Source of the DNA: Halobacillus mangrovi
GTDB lineage: Bacteria; Bacillota; Bacilli; Bacillales; Halobacillaceae
Assembly: GCF_002097535.1 (NCBI RefSeq)
Contig: NZ_CP020772.1
Location: forward strand, 3,512,501-3,576,500
DNA length: 64,000 nucleotides
Direction: 5' to 3'
A model generated the notes under the pieces. The model saw only the letters and a program-made list of their open reading frames with translations, was not told where the DNA came from and did no database searches. Positions 23,000 through 34,188 of the stretch are shown here, in pieces (position 1 is the stretch's first letter; each line of letters begins with the position of its first letter). A program made the position numbers and the translations under genes.

Positions 23000-23890
23000 A
23001 TGAATCAAGCACAATTTGATAAGGTCAAAAGTGGAAACGGATTTATCGCAGCCTTAGACCAGAGTGGTGGTAGCACGCCTAAAGCCTTAGCTGCTTATGG
23101 AGTGCCAGAGGATTCCTATTCCGGTGAAGACGAAATGTTCGATCTTGTCCACCAGATGCGTACAAGAATCATCACGTCCCCGTCTTTCAATTCCGATCAG
23201 ATTCTCGGTGCCATTCTATTTGAGCAAACGATGGACCGTGAAATTGAAGGGCAATATACAGCGGACTACCTTGCCGATAAAGGGGTCGTGCCTTTTCTGA
23301 AAGTGGATAAAGGGCTCGCCGAACAAGAAAATGGCGTGCAGCTCATGAAACCGATCCATGATTTAGATGAGACTCTTAGACGTGCGAATGACCGAAACAT
23401 TTTCGGAACTAAAATGCGGTCGGTTATCCACGAGCCGAACGAAAAAGGTATCAAAGATGTCGTTGACCAGCAATTCGATATCGGAAAACGAATTATTGAA
23501 GCCGGCTTAGTTCCGATCATTGAACCAGAAGTCAATATTCACAGTGAAAACAAAGAAAAATGTGAGGAGATTCTAAAACAAGAAATCCTCGATCACTTGA
23601 ATAATCTTTCCGATGATCAAAATGTGATGCTGAAGCTCACGATCCCTACGAAGCCGAATCAGTATAGAGAACTGATCGATCATCCTCATGTGGTTCGTGT
23701 AGTTGCTCTTTCCGGAGGCTATTCTCGTGAAGAAGCCAACGAAAAGCTTAAAGAGAACGACGGTCTGATTGCAAGTTTCTCCCGCGCACTTGCCGGAGAT
23801 CTAAACGCTAATCAGTCTGACGAAGAGTTTAACGCAACGCTGAAGAATGCGGTAGACTCCATTCACGATGCATCTGTGAATAAAAAATGA
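23000..23890 (+). CDS. fda: Fructose-bisphosphate aldolase class I
   Basis: 296 residues of the bacterial short class I aldolase (Staphylococcus Fda type). The conserved segments are [20 protein letters not shown] near the N-terminus, [41 protein letters not shown] and [10 protein letters not shown], which carries the Schiff-base Lys, followed by [14 protein letters not shown]. It cleaves fructose 1,6-bisphosphate without a metal. ATG 23000 has AAGGAGGAG 9 nt upstream. It is monocistronic or follows the 58-aa gene, and is closed by a strong terminator. Confidence 0.93.
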   Translation: MNQAQFDKVKSGNGFIAALDQSGGSTPKALAAYGVPEDSYSGEDEMFDLVHQMRTRIITSPSFNSDQILGAILFEQTMDREIEGQYTADYLADKGVVPFLKVDKGLAEQENGVQLMKPIHDLDETLRRANDRNIFGTKMRSVIHEPNEKGIKDVVDQQFDIGKRIIEAGLVPIIEPEVNIHSENKEKCEEILKQEILDHLNNLSDDQNVMLKLTIPTKPNQYRELIDHPHVVRVVALSGGYSREEANEKLKENDGLIASFSRALAGDLNANQSDEEFNATLKNAVDSIHDASVNKK

Positions 23891-23902
23891 TCCCTGAATG
23901 AT

Positions 23903-23934
23903 GAAAGGGGGCCGTTATTAAACGGCCCCCTTTC
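23903..23934. terminator. Intrinsic terminator of fda
   Basis: GAAAGGGGGCCGTT and AACGGCCCCCTTTC form a 14-bp stem around ATTA. It could also serve the convergent TetR gene. Confidence 0.85.
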
Positions 23935-23958
23935 AAACGCAAGAGGTTAACTTCCTAT

Positions 23959-24555
23959 CTAAGGCGATTGATAATTTAACAAACGAAGAGCAGCCTTATG
24001 ACACATCAGCTTGTAGTCGTGATGCAGGTCATCCTCTCCCCTCATCAACCACTGGATTAGACTGCCGTCGATCATACTGCGAATGCTTTTAGCTGATTGA
24101 TCAACATCCTCAACATGAAATACTCCCTCTTCAATACCCCTGGTTATAATTTCTTTACCGATTTCCCAGCAATTTTTATAAAACTGTAAATTAATTTCTC
24201 GATAGCGTTCCACATTTTTGGCTTGGGAAAGAAAATCTAAATAAACACGGTAAAAGGTTTTATTTTCCTTTGGACCAATAAATACTTGCTCCATATAAGC
24301 TTCCAATTTCTCCACGGCTGTATCCCTTTTTGTAATGGATGCCGCTTCCTTCTCATATATTTTCATGGTTGTCCATTCTAGAAGGTTCGCGAACACATCT
24401 ACTTTATTTTTAAAATAATAATTAGTGACACCTTTACTGACTTCGGCATAGTCAGCTATATCTTGCAAGGTCACAGCATTATAGCCTTTTTCTGAAACAG
24501 CCTCAAAGGCTGCCTTTAATATTTGTTCGCGTCTCTGCTCTGCTTTTTTAACCAT
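23959..24555 (-). CDS. TetR-family transcriptional regulator
   Basis: 198 residues from ATG 24555 (GGAGGG six nt upstream; the longer ORF to 24603 would read into the control region). The N-terminal helix-turn-helix is seen in EQRREQILKAAFEAVSEKGY, NAVTLQDIADYAEVSKGVTN and YYFKNKVDVFANLLEW. The C-terminal ligand domain is all-helical and unassigned. It is divergent from a YhdH-type oxidoreductase, with tandem operator-like repeats between them, so it probably represses that gene and perhaps itself. Confidence 0.9.
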   Translation of the reverse strand: MVKKAEQRREQILKAAFEAVSEKGYNAVTLQDIADYAEVSKGVTNYYFKNKVDVFANLLEWTTMKIYEKEAASITKRDTAVEKLEAYMEQVFIGPKENKTFYRVYLDFLSQAKNVERYREINLQFYKNCWEIGKEIITRGIEEGVFHVEDVDQSAKSIRSMIDGSLIQWLMRGEDDLHHDYKLMCHKAALRLLNYQSP

Positions 24556-24623
24556 TAGATACCCTCCACATCCATATCTAGGCTTATTATACATAATCGT
24601 CACCCTTGTGTGAAACTATTATT

Positions 24624-24674
24624 TTGACCGGACAGAATGAAAATATTGACCAGTCAGAATAAAAATATTATGAT
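24624..24674 (+). promoter_or_regulatory. Tandem 22-bp operator repeats overlapping a sigma-A promoter
   Basis: Two directly adjacent units begin TTGACCGGACAGAATG (24624) and TTGACCAGTCAGAATA (24646) and differ at only three of 22 positions. Each contains a near-palindrome, TGACCGGACA or TGACCAGTCA, as expected for a TetR half-site pair. The second TTGACC is the -35 of a promoter with TATGAT at 24669-24674 (17-nt spacer), so binding there would block RNA polymerase. Occupancy by the adjacent TetR protein is inferred. Confidence 0.65.
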
Positions 24675-24710
24675 GCAAGAGAAGATAGATAGGAAAGGAG
24701 ACAAAATCAA

Positions 24711-25715
24711 ATGGTAGAAAAATTTAAAGCTCTTATGGTCAACAAGTCAGAGGAAAAGTTTTCTGTCCAAGTTGAGGATTTATCATTCGATGATTTGCCA
24801 GAGGGTGATGTTACAATCCAAGTTCATTATTCCAGTGTAAACTATAAAGACGGACTTGCAAGTACACCGAATGGAAAGATCGTCCAATCCTATCCTTTTG
24901 TGCCAGGCATAGATCTTGCCGGAACCGTCGTTTCTTCTGACGATACACGCTATCAAGAAGGCGATAAGGTAATTGTCACAAGCTATGAGTTAGGAGTCTC
25001 ACACTTTGGTGGCTTTAGTGAATATGCCCGTGTACCCGGAGATTGGGTGGTCCCTTTACCGGAAGGATTGACCTTAAAAGAGGCAATGGCTTTTGGTACA
25101 GCCGGCTTCACTGCAGCGCTATCTGTTCATAAACTTGAACAAAGCGGGGTAAAACCAGAAGATGGAACGGTTCTAGTTTCCGGCGCCACAGGCGGTGTAG
25201 GCAGCATGGCTGTTTCTATGCTTGCGAAAAACGGCTACCACGTGACAGCAAGTACAGGAAAAGAATCAGAGCATAATTATTTGAGAGATTTAGGAGCTAA
25301 AGAAATCATCTCAAGAGAGGAGTTATCTCCTGAAAAATTACGTCCCCTTAGCAAACAGCGTTGGGCGGGAGCCGTCGACCCTGTTGGAGGAAAAACATTA
25401 GCAACTATTTTAAGTGAAACCCAGTATGGAGGATCCGTTGCAGTCAGCGGGCTGACCGCAGGTGTAAATGTTCCGACCACCGTCTTTCCTTTTATCCTTC
25501 GTAGTGTTAATCTTTTAGGAATTGATTCTGTGTACTGCCCTATGGACGTGAGAAAAACGCTTTGGAACCGACTGGCGGATGACCTGAAGCCAGATTCTAT
25601 GGGTGACATCATGAATGAAGTGACTCTTGAAGAGTTGCCAGATATCCTATCTGCAATTTTAGAAGGTAAAGTCCGAGGAAGAACGATTGTAAAGCTTTCT
25701 GAAGAAACTGCGTGA
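24711..25715 (+). CDS. Medium-chain reductase, YhdH/AcuI (acryloyl-CoA reductase) type
   Basis: 334 residues of the zinc-free medium-chain dehydrogenase group. It opens FKALMVNKSEEKFSVQVED, with YSSVNYKDGLASTPNGKIVQ, PFVPGIDLAGTV and the NADPH-binding VLVSGATGGVGSMAVSMLAK (about 155-174); GLTAGVNVPTTVFPFILRSV is typical of YhdH. The family reduces quinone-like or acryloyl-CoA-type substrates. The physiological substrate is not determinable. ATG 24711 has AAAGGAG upstream. It is controlled by the divergent TetR gene (inferred). Confidence 0.85.
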   Translation: MVEKFKALMVNKSEEKFSVQVEDLSFDDLPEGDVTIQVHYSSVNYKDGLASTPNGKIVQSYPFVPGIDLAGTVVSSDDTRYQEGDKVIVTSYELGVSHFGGFSEYARVPGDWVVPLPEGLTLKEAMAFGTAGFTAALSVHKLEQSGVKPEDGTVLVSGATGGVGSMAVSMLAKNGYHVTASTGKESEHNYLRDLGAKEIISREELSPEKLRPLSKQRWAGAVDPVGGKTLATILSETQYGGSVAVSGLTAGVNVPTTVFPFILRSVNLLGIDSVYCPMDVRKTLWNRLADDLKPDSMGDIMNEVTLEELPDILSAILEGKVRGRTIVKLSEETA

Positions 25716-25738
25716 AGTAAAAAATATAATTAATAAAT

Positions 25739-25780
25739 GATCCCCCGAATAAATGTGCGCCGTTATTCGGGGGATCTTCT
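25739..25780 (+). terminator. Intrinsic terminator of the YhdH-type gene
   Basis: GATCCCCCGAATAA pairs perfectly with TTATTCGGGGGATC (14 bp) around ATGTGCGCCG, followed by TTCTAT. Confidence 0.8.
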
Positions 25781-25796
25781 ATATAATAATTAAATG

Positions 25797-25828
25797 GAAA
25801 AACCACTTTCTATAGGAAGTGGTTTTGT
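25797..25828 (-). terminator. Intrinsic terminator of the second oxidoreductase gene
   Basis: AAAACCACTTTC with GGAAGTGGTTTT around TATA. On the minus strand it ends in GTGGTTTTTCC, just after the stop at 25837. Confidence 0.8.
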
Positions 25829-25836
25829 TACAGCAA

Positions 25837-26883
25837 TTATTCTTCTTCTGAAGGAAGTAAAATGATCTTACCTAATTTCCCTGAATCTTTAAAATAAGTT
25901 TGAGCTTCTTTTGCTTCTTCAAGAGGATACGTACGGTCTATTACTGGTTTGATTTTTCCATTAGAAATAGCATCAAGCATCTTTTGGAACTCTTCTCTTG
26001 TTCCTAACACAGAGCCAAACAGAGTAATATGCTTTAAATATAAGGTTCTAAAATCGAGTTGCGTTTTTTGACCTCCAGCAGATCCAGAGATGCAATATTT
26101 GCCCCCTTTTTTTAATGCCTGGAGCAAGGTTGAGAAAAGAGCGTCCCCTACCACATCTAAAACAGAATCGATCGGACCCTCGTTCACCTTCAATAGGTCC
26201 TCAGCGAGATCATCTGTTTTATAAGATAATACGTGCGTGGCTCCTAAATCCTTCATCTTCTCTTCAAGAGCCATATCCCCTACAATCGCAATAACCGTTG
26301 CCCCGAACACTTTGGATGCGATTTGGACATTTAATGAACCCACTCCGCCATTCGCACCTGTGACGACAATCGTTTCGCCTTGCTTAGCTTGAATCTGTTC
26401 AACCATGTGCCAGGCTGTCAGCCCGCTTACTGTAAATGCTGCACTTTCCTTATAAGTGGACAGCGGCATGTCATAACAAAGTTCCGACGGCCATACGACG
26501 TATTCTGCATAACCCCCATCATATTCAGATCCGATAAAAGACATATCCTCTGAAATATGCTCAAGACCATTCTCACCGCTGGACGTGAAAGGAAATAAGA
26601 CGACATCTTTACCTTTCATAGCCTCAGGTACATTCGTCCCGACATCTACGACCTCCCCTGTGATATCGGAACCAGGAGTTCTAGGGAATTGAACACCTTC
26701 TGGGCGCCAACCTGATTTTCCTCCCTGGCCGTAAGCCCCTTCTCTCATCCAGATTTCCGTATTGTTAATTCCACAGGCCTTTACCTTAACAAGAACTTCG
26801 CCTTCTTTAGGAGTTGGTACTGGTATATCCACTACCTCTAATTTATCCACGCCTCCGTATCCGGTAACTTGTACTGCTTTCAT
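25837..26883 (-). CDS. Medium-chain dehydrogenase/reductase (zinc-type alcohol dehydrogenase-like)
   Basis: 348 residues. GroES-like N-terminus (MKAVQVTGYGGVDKLEVVDI; VKACGINNTEIWMREGAYGQ; PGSDITGEVVDVG), then the nucleotide-binding VVTGANGGVGSLNVQIASKV (about 170-190). The catalytic-zinc Cys/His pair of true alcohol dehydrogenases is not evident (KACGINNTE has Cys, but the following His positions do not fit well), so a quinone-oxidoreductase-like activity is possible. The substrate is unknown. ATG 26883 has GGAGA upstream. It stands alone between two terminators. Confidence 0.8.
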   Translation of the reverse strand: MKAVQVTGYGGVDKLEVVDIPVPTPKEGEVLVKVKACGINNTEIWMREGAYGQGGKSGWRPEGVQFPRTPGSDITGEVVDVGTNVPEAMKGKDVVLFPFTSSGENGLEHISEDMSFIGSEYDGGYAEYVVWPSELCYDMPLSTYKESAAFTVSGLTAWHMVEQIQAKQGETIVVTGANGGVGSLNVQIASKVFGATVIAIVGDMALEEKMKDLGATHVLSYKTDDLAEDLLKVNEGPIDSVLDVVGDALFSTLLQALKKGGKYCISGSAGGQKTQLDFRTLYLKHITLFGSVLGTREEFQKMLDAISNGKIKPVIDRTYPLEEAKEAQTYFKDSGKLGKIILLPSEEE

Positions 26884-27128
26884 TCCTATCTTCTCCTTTC
26901 CAATCCATAGAGGACTCTTCCATCGTTGGTCTTTACAAAGAAAAGCTCTTATTCATTTTAGTATGGCTAACTTTATTTCATATAAGCAAAGACCATCTAA
27001 ATAGAGGAATCTTTTACAAATCCTGAACCAACGCCTTTAGTTATTTCTATTCGTTTGTACCTATTATCTCTAAACTAAGCTTTTTATACAATAACCAACA
27101 GCATAGTAAAGTACATTTCCTTTATAAA

Positions 27129-27162
27129 AAATAAGAGGATGGCTATTTCCTTCCTCTTATTT
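27129..27162. terminator. Orphan terminator-like hairpin
   Basis: AAATAAGAGGA pairs with TCCTCTTATTT (11 bp); T-rich sequence follows on both strands. No annotated gene ends here. Confidence 0.5.
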
Positions 27163-27266
27163 ACATATTTTTATTAGTTATAATTCAGCCTCAATACTCC
27201 CTTTAACTCTTCATTTTACAATCACTATGACTCATTAATGGACGGTATTAAAGATCCTGCGTATTT

Positions 27267-27280
27267 ATTAAGCGCTTACA
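27267..27280. promoter_or_regulatory. Candidate cre site in the katG upstream gap
   Basis: ATTAAGCGCTTACA; its complement TGTAAGCGCTTAAT matches 12 of 14 positions of the ideal palindrome TGTAAGCGCTTACA. It lies 408 nt before katG, so it may serve another, unseen transcript. Confidence 0.45.
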
Positions 27281-27620
27281 ACACCGTAATAATATGTTAC
27301 GATTATCCATAACAAGCAACAATTCCACCTATAAATAGACTTTTTATCCCCCCTATTCATTGCATCGTATACGACTATACATGGTCTAGGATACTGTCGT
27401 TTTAATTTATATCATCAGAAAGTATTAAGAATTTCTTAAAAAACAGTAAAATCTACTTTATTTTCAGTAAATTTGGTAAGCTAAGTAATAAGCATGCTTA
27501 TACACCTCAATACACCACTTCTAACTTAAATTTATCCCGATGTCTTTCTTTTTTCTATGTACCATAATTGAAAATCTTTCTTTAAATGCAGTGCATCTTA
27601 CTTCCAATTCGAATCCTAGT

Positions 27621-27635
27621 TTATTATAATTATAA
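27621..27635 (+). promoter_or_regulatory. PerR box upstream of katG
   Basis: TTATTATAATTATAA matches the PerR consensus TTATAATNATTATAA at 13 of 14 specified positions. It is 52 nt upstream of the katG start and overlaps or adjoins possible -10 elements (TATAAT at 27631 and 27648). Peroxide induction of katG through PerR is the expected consequence. Confidence 0.75.
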
Positions 27636-27669
27636 TCTAATAGAGGTTATAATTTTTTCACACATATAA

Positions 27670-29928
<2,259 letters not shown>

Positions 29929-29943
29929 TTAGATAAAGACAGA

Positions 29944-29975
29944 AGCCCGAGAGTTGGAATACTCTCGGGCTTTTT
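29944..29975 (+). terminator. Intrinsic terminator of katG
   Basis: AGCCCGAGAG pairs with CTCTCGGGCT around TTGGAATA, followed by TTTTTC. Confidence 0.9.
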
Positions 29976-29987
29976 CAAATCTATTCT

Positions 29988-31367
29988 TTAGTATTTCTCT
30001 AACCACGTCACACACTCCACGTGGCTCGTCTGTGGGAACATATCAACAGGCTGAACCTGTTTCGTCTCGTATCCTCCATCTTCAAGCACTCTTAAATCAC
30101 GCGCGAGCGTCGATGGATTACACGATACATAGACGATACGCTCCGGTTCCATGTCGAGCATCGCTTTCAAGAGCTCTTCATCACAGCCTTTTCGTGGTGG
30201 GTCAACAACGATAACGTCTGGACGCAGACCCTGGTTGCGCCACCATGGCATAAGTTCTTCTGCTTGTCCGACATAAAATTCAGCGTTTTCCATTTTGTTC
30301 AGCCGGCCATTCTTTTTTGCATCGGTAACGGCTTCTGGGACGATCTCCACTCCATAAACTTTCTTCGCTTTTTGAGCCAGGAAAAGAGATATGGTGCCGA
30401 TACCGCAATACGCGTCAATAACTGTTTCGCCCCCTCTAAGGTCAGCGTACTCCAATGCTTGATCATAAAGCTTTTTTGTCTGGGTCGGGTTGACCTGGTA
30501 GAACGATTTAGGAGAAATCATAAATTTGATATCACCGATGGTATCGTAAATATACTCATCTCCGTAAATGACATTCGTTTCTTTTCCTAAGATGACATTG
30601 GTCTTAGCATGATTGACGTTATGGACGATCGATTTCACGTTCGGATAGGCATCGCGAATCTCATCAATAAGCTTCTTTTTATGCGGGAGTTTTTTCGTTT
30701 TCGTGACGATAACAACCATGATGTCCTTCGTATTTTGACCTGTGCGCACCATAATATGTCGTATCGTGCCACGATGTGTCTGTTCATCATACGCTGATAT
30801 ACCAAGTTTTGAAGCGATACGTCGAACCGCTTCCACCATACGGTCATTCATTTCATCCTGTATCAAACAAGTGTCCATATCAATGATGTTGTGGCTGCGT
30901 TTCTGGTAAAAGCCGGTCATCAGTTCACCGTCTTCTTTTTGCCCGACAGGAATCTGAACCTTGTTCCGGTAGCGCCAAGGATCATCCATACCAATCGTAT
31001 CGTGTACCGGTACGTGTTCAAGATGGCCGATCTTTTTCATCGCATCTTTTACTTGCTTGTGCTTCATCTGAAGCTGCATTTTATAACTCATGTGCTGCAG
31101 CTGACAGCCTCCACATTGATAAAACACGTCACAAGGCGGCTCCACACGGTCGTCACTAGCCTCTTTTACTTCTAGCAATTTGCCAAAGCCGAAGTTTTTC
31201 TTCACTTTGACGACTTTGACGGTTGCTTGTTCACCAGGAAGGCCATACGGTACGAAAAGCGGATAGCCATCAACTTTCCCTACCCCATTGCCTTCGTGGG
31301 TCAGATCTTCAAATGTCAGTTCAATCGTTTGGTTTTTTTGTACAGGCGGCTTTGGTTTCGCCATCAT
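29988..31367 (-). CDS. rlmCD: 23S rRNA (uracil-5-)-methyltransferase RlmCD
   Basis: 459 residues. N-terminal TRAM domain ([20 protein letters not shown]), then the iron-sulphur cysteines [17 protein letters not shown] (about 75-91). The SAM domain has [20 protein letters not shown], and the catalytic Cys with its surroundings is [14 protein letters not shown]. In B. subtilis the orthologue YefA methylates two 23S rRNA uridines (747 and 1939, E. coli numbering). Its place beside dgkB and gatCAB matches B. subtilis. The start may be ATG 31367 or the next ATG at 31364. Confidence 0.9.
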   Translation of the reverse strand: MMAKPKPPVQKNQTIELTFEDLTHEGNGVGKVDGYPLFVPYGLPGEQATVKVVKVKKNFGFGKLLEVKEASDDRVEPPCDVFYQCGGCQLQHMSYKMQLQMKHKQVKDAMKKIGHLEHVPVHDTIGMDDPWRYRNKVQIPVGQKEDGELMTGFYQKRSHNIIDMDTCLIQDEMNDRMVEAVRRIASKLGISAYDEQTHRGTIRHIMVRTGQNTKDIMVVIVTKTKKLPHKKKLIDEIRDAYPNVKSIVHNVNHAKTNVILGKETNVIYGDEYIYDTIGDIKFMISPKSFYQVNPTQTKKLYDQALEYADLRGGETVIDAYCGIGTISLFLAQKAKKVYGVEIVPEAVTDAKKNGRLNKMENAEFYVGQAEELMPWWRNQGLRPDVIVVDPPRKGCDEELLKAMLDMEPERIVYVSCNPSTLARDLRVLEDGGYETKQVQPVDMFPQTSHVECVTWLEKY

Positions 31368-31455
31368 TCATCCGTCCTTTTCTATGTGCTCTATCTTTGT
31401 AGTTTATCATAATTGGGAGGTGAGTCGCACCTCTATGAGGCGGTATTACATATAT

Positions 31456-31602
31456 CGGGTGGCGATTCGTACAAGCTTTTGCCGAAATCAAGCAAACTAT
31501 GCCGAGGTTGATGCAAACTCCACTCCAAATGGTGCAAGAACGTGCCAAGATGGTTTAAACATCCTCTGAAATGGTGCAGGTATTCCCTAGAATGGTGCAA
31601 AC
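31456..31602. repeat. Degenerate array with exact 21-nt period (locus A, 7 units)
   Basis: Units start at 31456, 31477, 31498, 31519, 31540, 31561 and 31582. The plus-strand core is AATGGTGCAA followed by two variable bases; on the minus strand the unit begins GTTTGCACCATT, and the rest of each unit varies. In the minus-strand frame the array encodes heptads of the type SLHHxxx. The intergenic space 31368-31691 holds this array and the dgkB terminator and no gene I can support. Confidence 0.75.
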
Positions 31603-31659
31603 TCTCCCCCCCCACCGGCTAAATCAGCCCCATACCTCAACACGCTTCTATAACCACAG

Positions 31660-31688
31660 AAAAAGCGCTGCTAAAACAGCAGCGCTTC
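31660..31688 (-). terminator. Intrinsic terminator of dgkB
   Basis: AAGCGCTGCT pairs with AGCAGCGCTT around AAAAC; on the minus strand GCGCTTTTTC follows. Confidence 0.85.
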
Positions 31689-31691
31689 CTC

Positions 31692-32597
31692 TTATTTTTC
31701 TTCATAAAACTTCTCTTCCGGTACAAAGAAGTCAATATGGCGATACAAATTGACAAATTCCCCGGGCAATAATCCACCAAATTCCCCGTCAATATTCAAC
31801 TGCATCTTCTCTTCCGTCTTTACTTTCACCCGACTTGCGGTCGTGTGAATGAATTTCGGATGAGTCAAATGGTTGCCTTGAATCGCAAGCGTAGCAAGGC
31901 GGACGAATTCGGCAATGTTCATTTTCTCGATGATCATCAGGTCAAATAGTCCATCGTCCATTCGAGCAGCTGGGGCCAGTTTCTCAAGGCCACCGACTGA
32001 GTTAGTGTTGGAAACGAGGAACAACATGATCTCGCCTTCGTACCACTTGCCGTCATATTCCATTTCGACGTAGGTCGGACGGATCGATGGCAGCATCTCA
32101 ATCCCTTTCAAATAATAAGCAAGCTGGCCAATCATCGTTTTCAATTTACTTGGGACCTCGTAGGAAACCTCAGTGATCTTCCCGCCCCCGGCAATGTTCA
32201 TGAAATATTGGTCGTTAACGCGGCCAATATCGAGTGGGTGGGTGTACCCTTCCAAAATGATATCGACGGCTTTATGAATGTTTCGCGGAATGCTAAGGGC
32301 ACGCGCGAAATCGTTAGTTGTTCCGACTGGAATAACGCCGAGTTTTGGTTTGTGGTCCTGTTCGGCAATACCATTGATCACTTCGTTAATGGTTCCATCC
32401 CCGCCTGCAGCGACGACGACGTCGAATTCTCGTTCAACGGCATATTTGGCTGCTTCTACAGCATCTCCTGCACATGTGGTCGCATGTGTTGATGTTTCGT
32501 AACCACTTTGTTCGAAGCGCTGTAAGATATCGGGTAAAACCTTCCGGATCACTTCTCGTCCAGAGGTCGGGTTGTATATAATTCGGGCCCGTTTCAT
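31692..32597 (-). CDS. dgkB: Diacylglycerol kinase DgkB
   Basis: 301 residues of the soluble lipid-kinase (DAGK_cat) family. IIYNPTSGRE near the N-terminus, VVVAAGGDGTINEVINGIAE (about 60-79, the GGDGT nucleotide loop), LGVIPVGTTNDFARALSIP and the C-terminal NIDGEFGGLLP are the hallmarks. B. subtilis DgkB (YerQ) recycles diacylglycerol from lipoteichoic acid synthesis into phosphatidic acid. ATG 32597. It follows gatB in the same orientation but has a terminator in between. Confidence 0.93.
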   Translation of the reverse strand: MKRARIIYNPTSGREVIRKVLPDILQRFEQSGYETSTHATTCAGDAVEAAKYAVEREFDVVVAAGGDGTINEVINGIAEQDHKPKLGVIPVGTTNDFARALSIPRNIHKAVDIILEGYTHPLDIGRVNDQYFMNIAGGGKITEVSYEVPSKLKTMIGQLAYYLKGIEMLPSIRPTYVEMEYDGKWYEGEIMLFLVSNTNSVGGLEKLAPAARMDDGLFDLMIIEKMNIAEFVRLATLAIQGNHLTHPKFIHTTASRVKVKTEEKMQLNIDGEFGGLLPGEFVNLYRHIDFFVPEEKFYEEK

Positions 32598-32702
32598 TCT
32601 TTAACCCCCTCATCCAGGCATGTTCCACATTACATCATAGCTCTTTTTCCTGAATTTGAAAACACTTTTTATAGTATATGATGGGTTGTCTCCACTCATA
32701 CG

Positions 32703-32731
32703 AAAACACGCACTCTCAAAATCGTGCGTGC
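32703..32731 (-). terminator. Intrinsic terminator of the gatCAB operon
   Basis: CACGCAC pairs with GTGCGTG around about ten bases; on the minus strand GTGCGTGTTTTCG. Confidence 0.7.
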
Positions 32732-32757
32732 TTCCGCTTTCTCTGTTCACCTGTTAA

Positions 32758-34188
32758 TTAACGCTTTTCCATTTCTGCCAAAATGATTTTGTTTACCATT
32801 GGTGGGTTGGCTTGACCTTTCGTCTCTTTCATGACCTGACCAACCAGGAAGCCGAGCGCTTTATCTTTTCCGTTCTTATAATCTTCAATTGACTGTGGAT
32901 TGTTATCCATGATGCCAACGACGATTTCGGTCAGCTGACCTTCATCAGAGATTTGGACGAGTCCTTTCTCTTTGACGATTTTCTCTGGGTCGCCGCCTTT
33001 TTCAACAAGCTCTGTAAATACTTTCTTCGCAATCTTGGAAGAAATCGTGCCGTCTTCAATCAGCTTAATCATTTTCGCTAGTGATTCTGGTGTCAATGCA
33101 AGCTCATGAAGCTCTTTGTAGTGCTTGTTCATGTATGCAGATACTTCACCCATCAGCCAGTTGGATGACTGCTTAATGTCGCCGCCAGCCGCAATCGTTT
33201 CTTCGAAGAAGTCGGAAAGCTCTTTGTTGTTCGTAAGTACCATGGCGTCGTACTCAGGCAATTCAAGTTCTTCGATATAACGCTTCTTACGTGCATCCGG
33301 AAGCTCTGGAATCTGATCATAAATCCGCTGTTTCCACGCTTCATCGATGTGAAGGGGTACAAGATCCGGCTCTGGGAAGTAACGGTAATCGTCAGAACCT
33401 TCTTTGACACGCATCAGGATCGTTTCTTTTGTCTGCTCATCATAACGACGTGTTTCCTGCCCGATTACTCCACCGGAAAGCAATTCCGCACGCTGACGCT
33501 TCTCTTCGAACTCCAATCCTTTTTGTACAAAGGAAAAGGAGTTCAAGTTTTTCAGCTCGGTCTTCGTACCGAACTCTTCTTGACCGATCGGGCGAAGAGA
33601 AAGGTTGGCATCACAACGAAGGGAGCCCTCCTCCATCTTACAGTCAGATACGCCTGTGTACTGGATAATGTTCTTCAAGGCTTCCAAGTACGCGTATGCT
33701 TCTTTTGGAGAGCGGATATCCGGCTCGGATACAATTTCAACAAGCGGTGTACCTTGACGGTTGTAGTCGACAAGTGAATAGCCATCATCACTATGGGTTA
33801 GCTTCCCTGCGTCTTCCTCCATGTGAAGACGAGTGATGCCGATGCGCTTTTTCACGCCATCAACTTCAATGTCGATGTAGCCGTTCTCCCCAATTGGCTT
33901 ATCAAATTGAGAAATCTGGTAAGCTTTTGGGTTGTCCGGGTAAAAGTAGTTTTTACGGTCGAACTTCGTATCTGTTGCGATTTCACAGTTCAGGGCCATC
34001 GCCGCTTTCATAGCAAAGTTAACGGCTTCCTCATTTAAAACAGGAAGAACGCCTGGATACCCGAGGTCGATTGGGTTAACGTTACTATTTGGCTCGTCAC
34101 CAAACATGTTCGGTGATGGACTGAAAATTTTCGAGTTGGTTTTTAATTCAACGTGGACTTCAAGTCCTATAATCGTTTCAAAGTTCAT
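32758..34188 (-). CDS. gatB: Asp-tRNA(Asn)/Glu-tRNA(Gln) amidotransferase subunit B
   Basis: 476 residues. The opening [20 protein letters not shown], the kinase/catalytic cradle segments ([53 protein letters not shown]) and the C-terminal YqeY-like helical domain are all present. It phosphorylates and amidates mischarged tRNA using ammonia from GatA. The ATG at 34188 overlaps the gatA stop by 4 nt. Confidence 0.97.
   Translation of the reverse strand: MNFETIIGLEVHVELKTNSKIFSPSPNMFGDEPNSNVNPIDLGYPGVLPVLNEEAVNFAMKAAMALNCEIATDTKFDRKNYFYPDNPKAYQISQFDKPIGENGYIDIEVDGVKKRIGITRLHMEEDAGKLTHSDDGYSLVDYNRQGTPLVEIVSEPDIRSPKEAYAYLEALKNIIQYTGVSDCKMEEGSLRCDANLSLRPIGQEEFGTKTELKNLNSFSFVQKGLEFEEKRQRAELLSGGVIGQETRRYDEQTKETILMRVKEGSDDYRYFPEPDLVPLHIDEAWKQRIYDQIPELPDARKKRYIEELELPEYDAMVLTNNKELSDFFEETIAAGGDIKQSSNWLMGEVSAYMNKHYKELHELALTPESLAKMIKLIEDGTISSKIAKKVFTELVEKGGDPEKIVKEKGLVQISDEGQLTEIVVGIMDNNPQSIEDYKNGKDKALGFLVGQVMKETKGQANPPMVNKIILAEMEKR

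Noticed and set aside
26884..27600. Degraded gene or insertion sequence in the katG upstream gap
   Set aside because: No terminal inverted repeats, target duplication or recognisable protein fragments were found by eye; kept only as a gap of unknown content.
31456..31602. CRISPR array
   Set aside because: The unit is only 21 nt with a degenerate core, there is no constant repeat of 24 nt or more, no separate spacers and no cas genes in the window.
31433..31615. 60-codon ORF with Leu-His-His heptads
   Set aside because: Its apparent repeats come from the 21-nt DNA array; there is no ribosome site, so it is not annotated as a gene.
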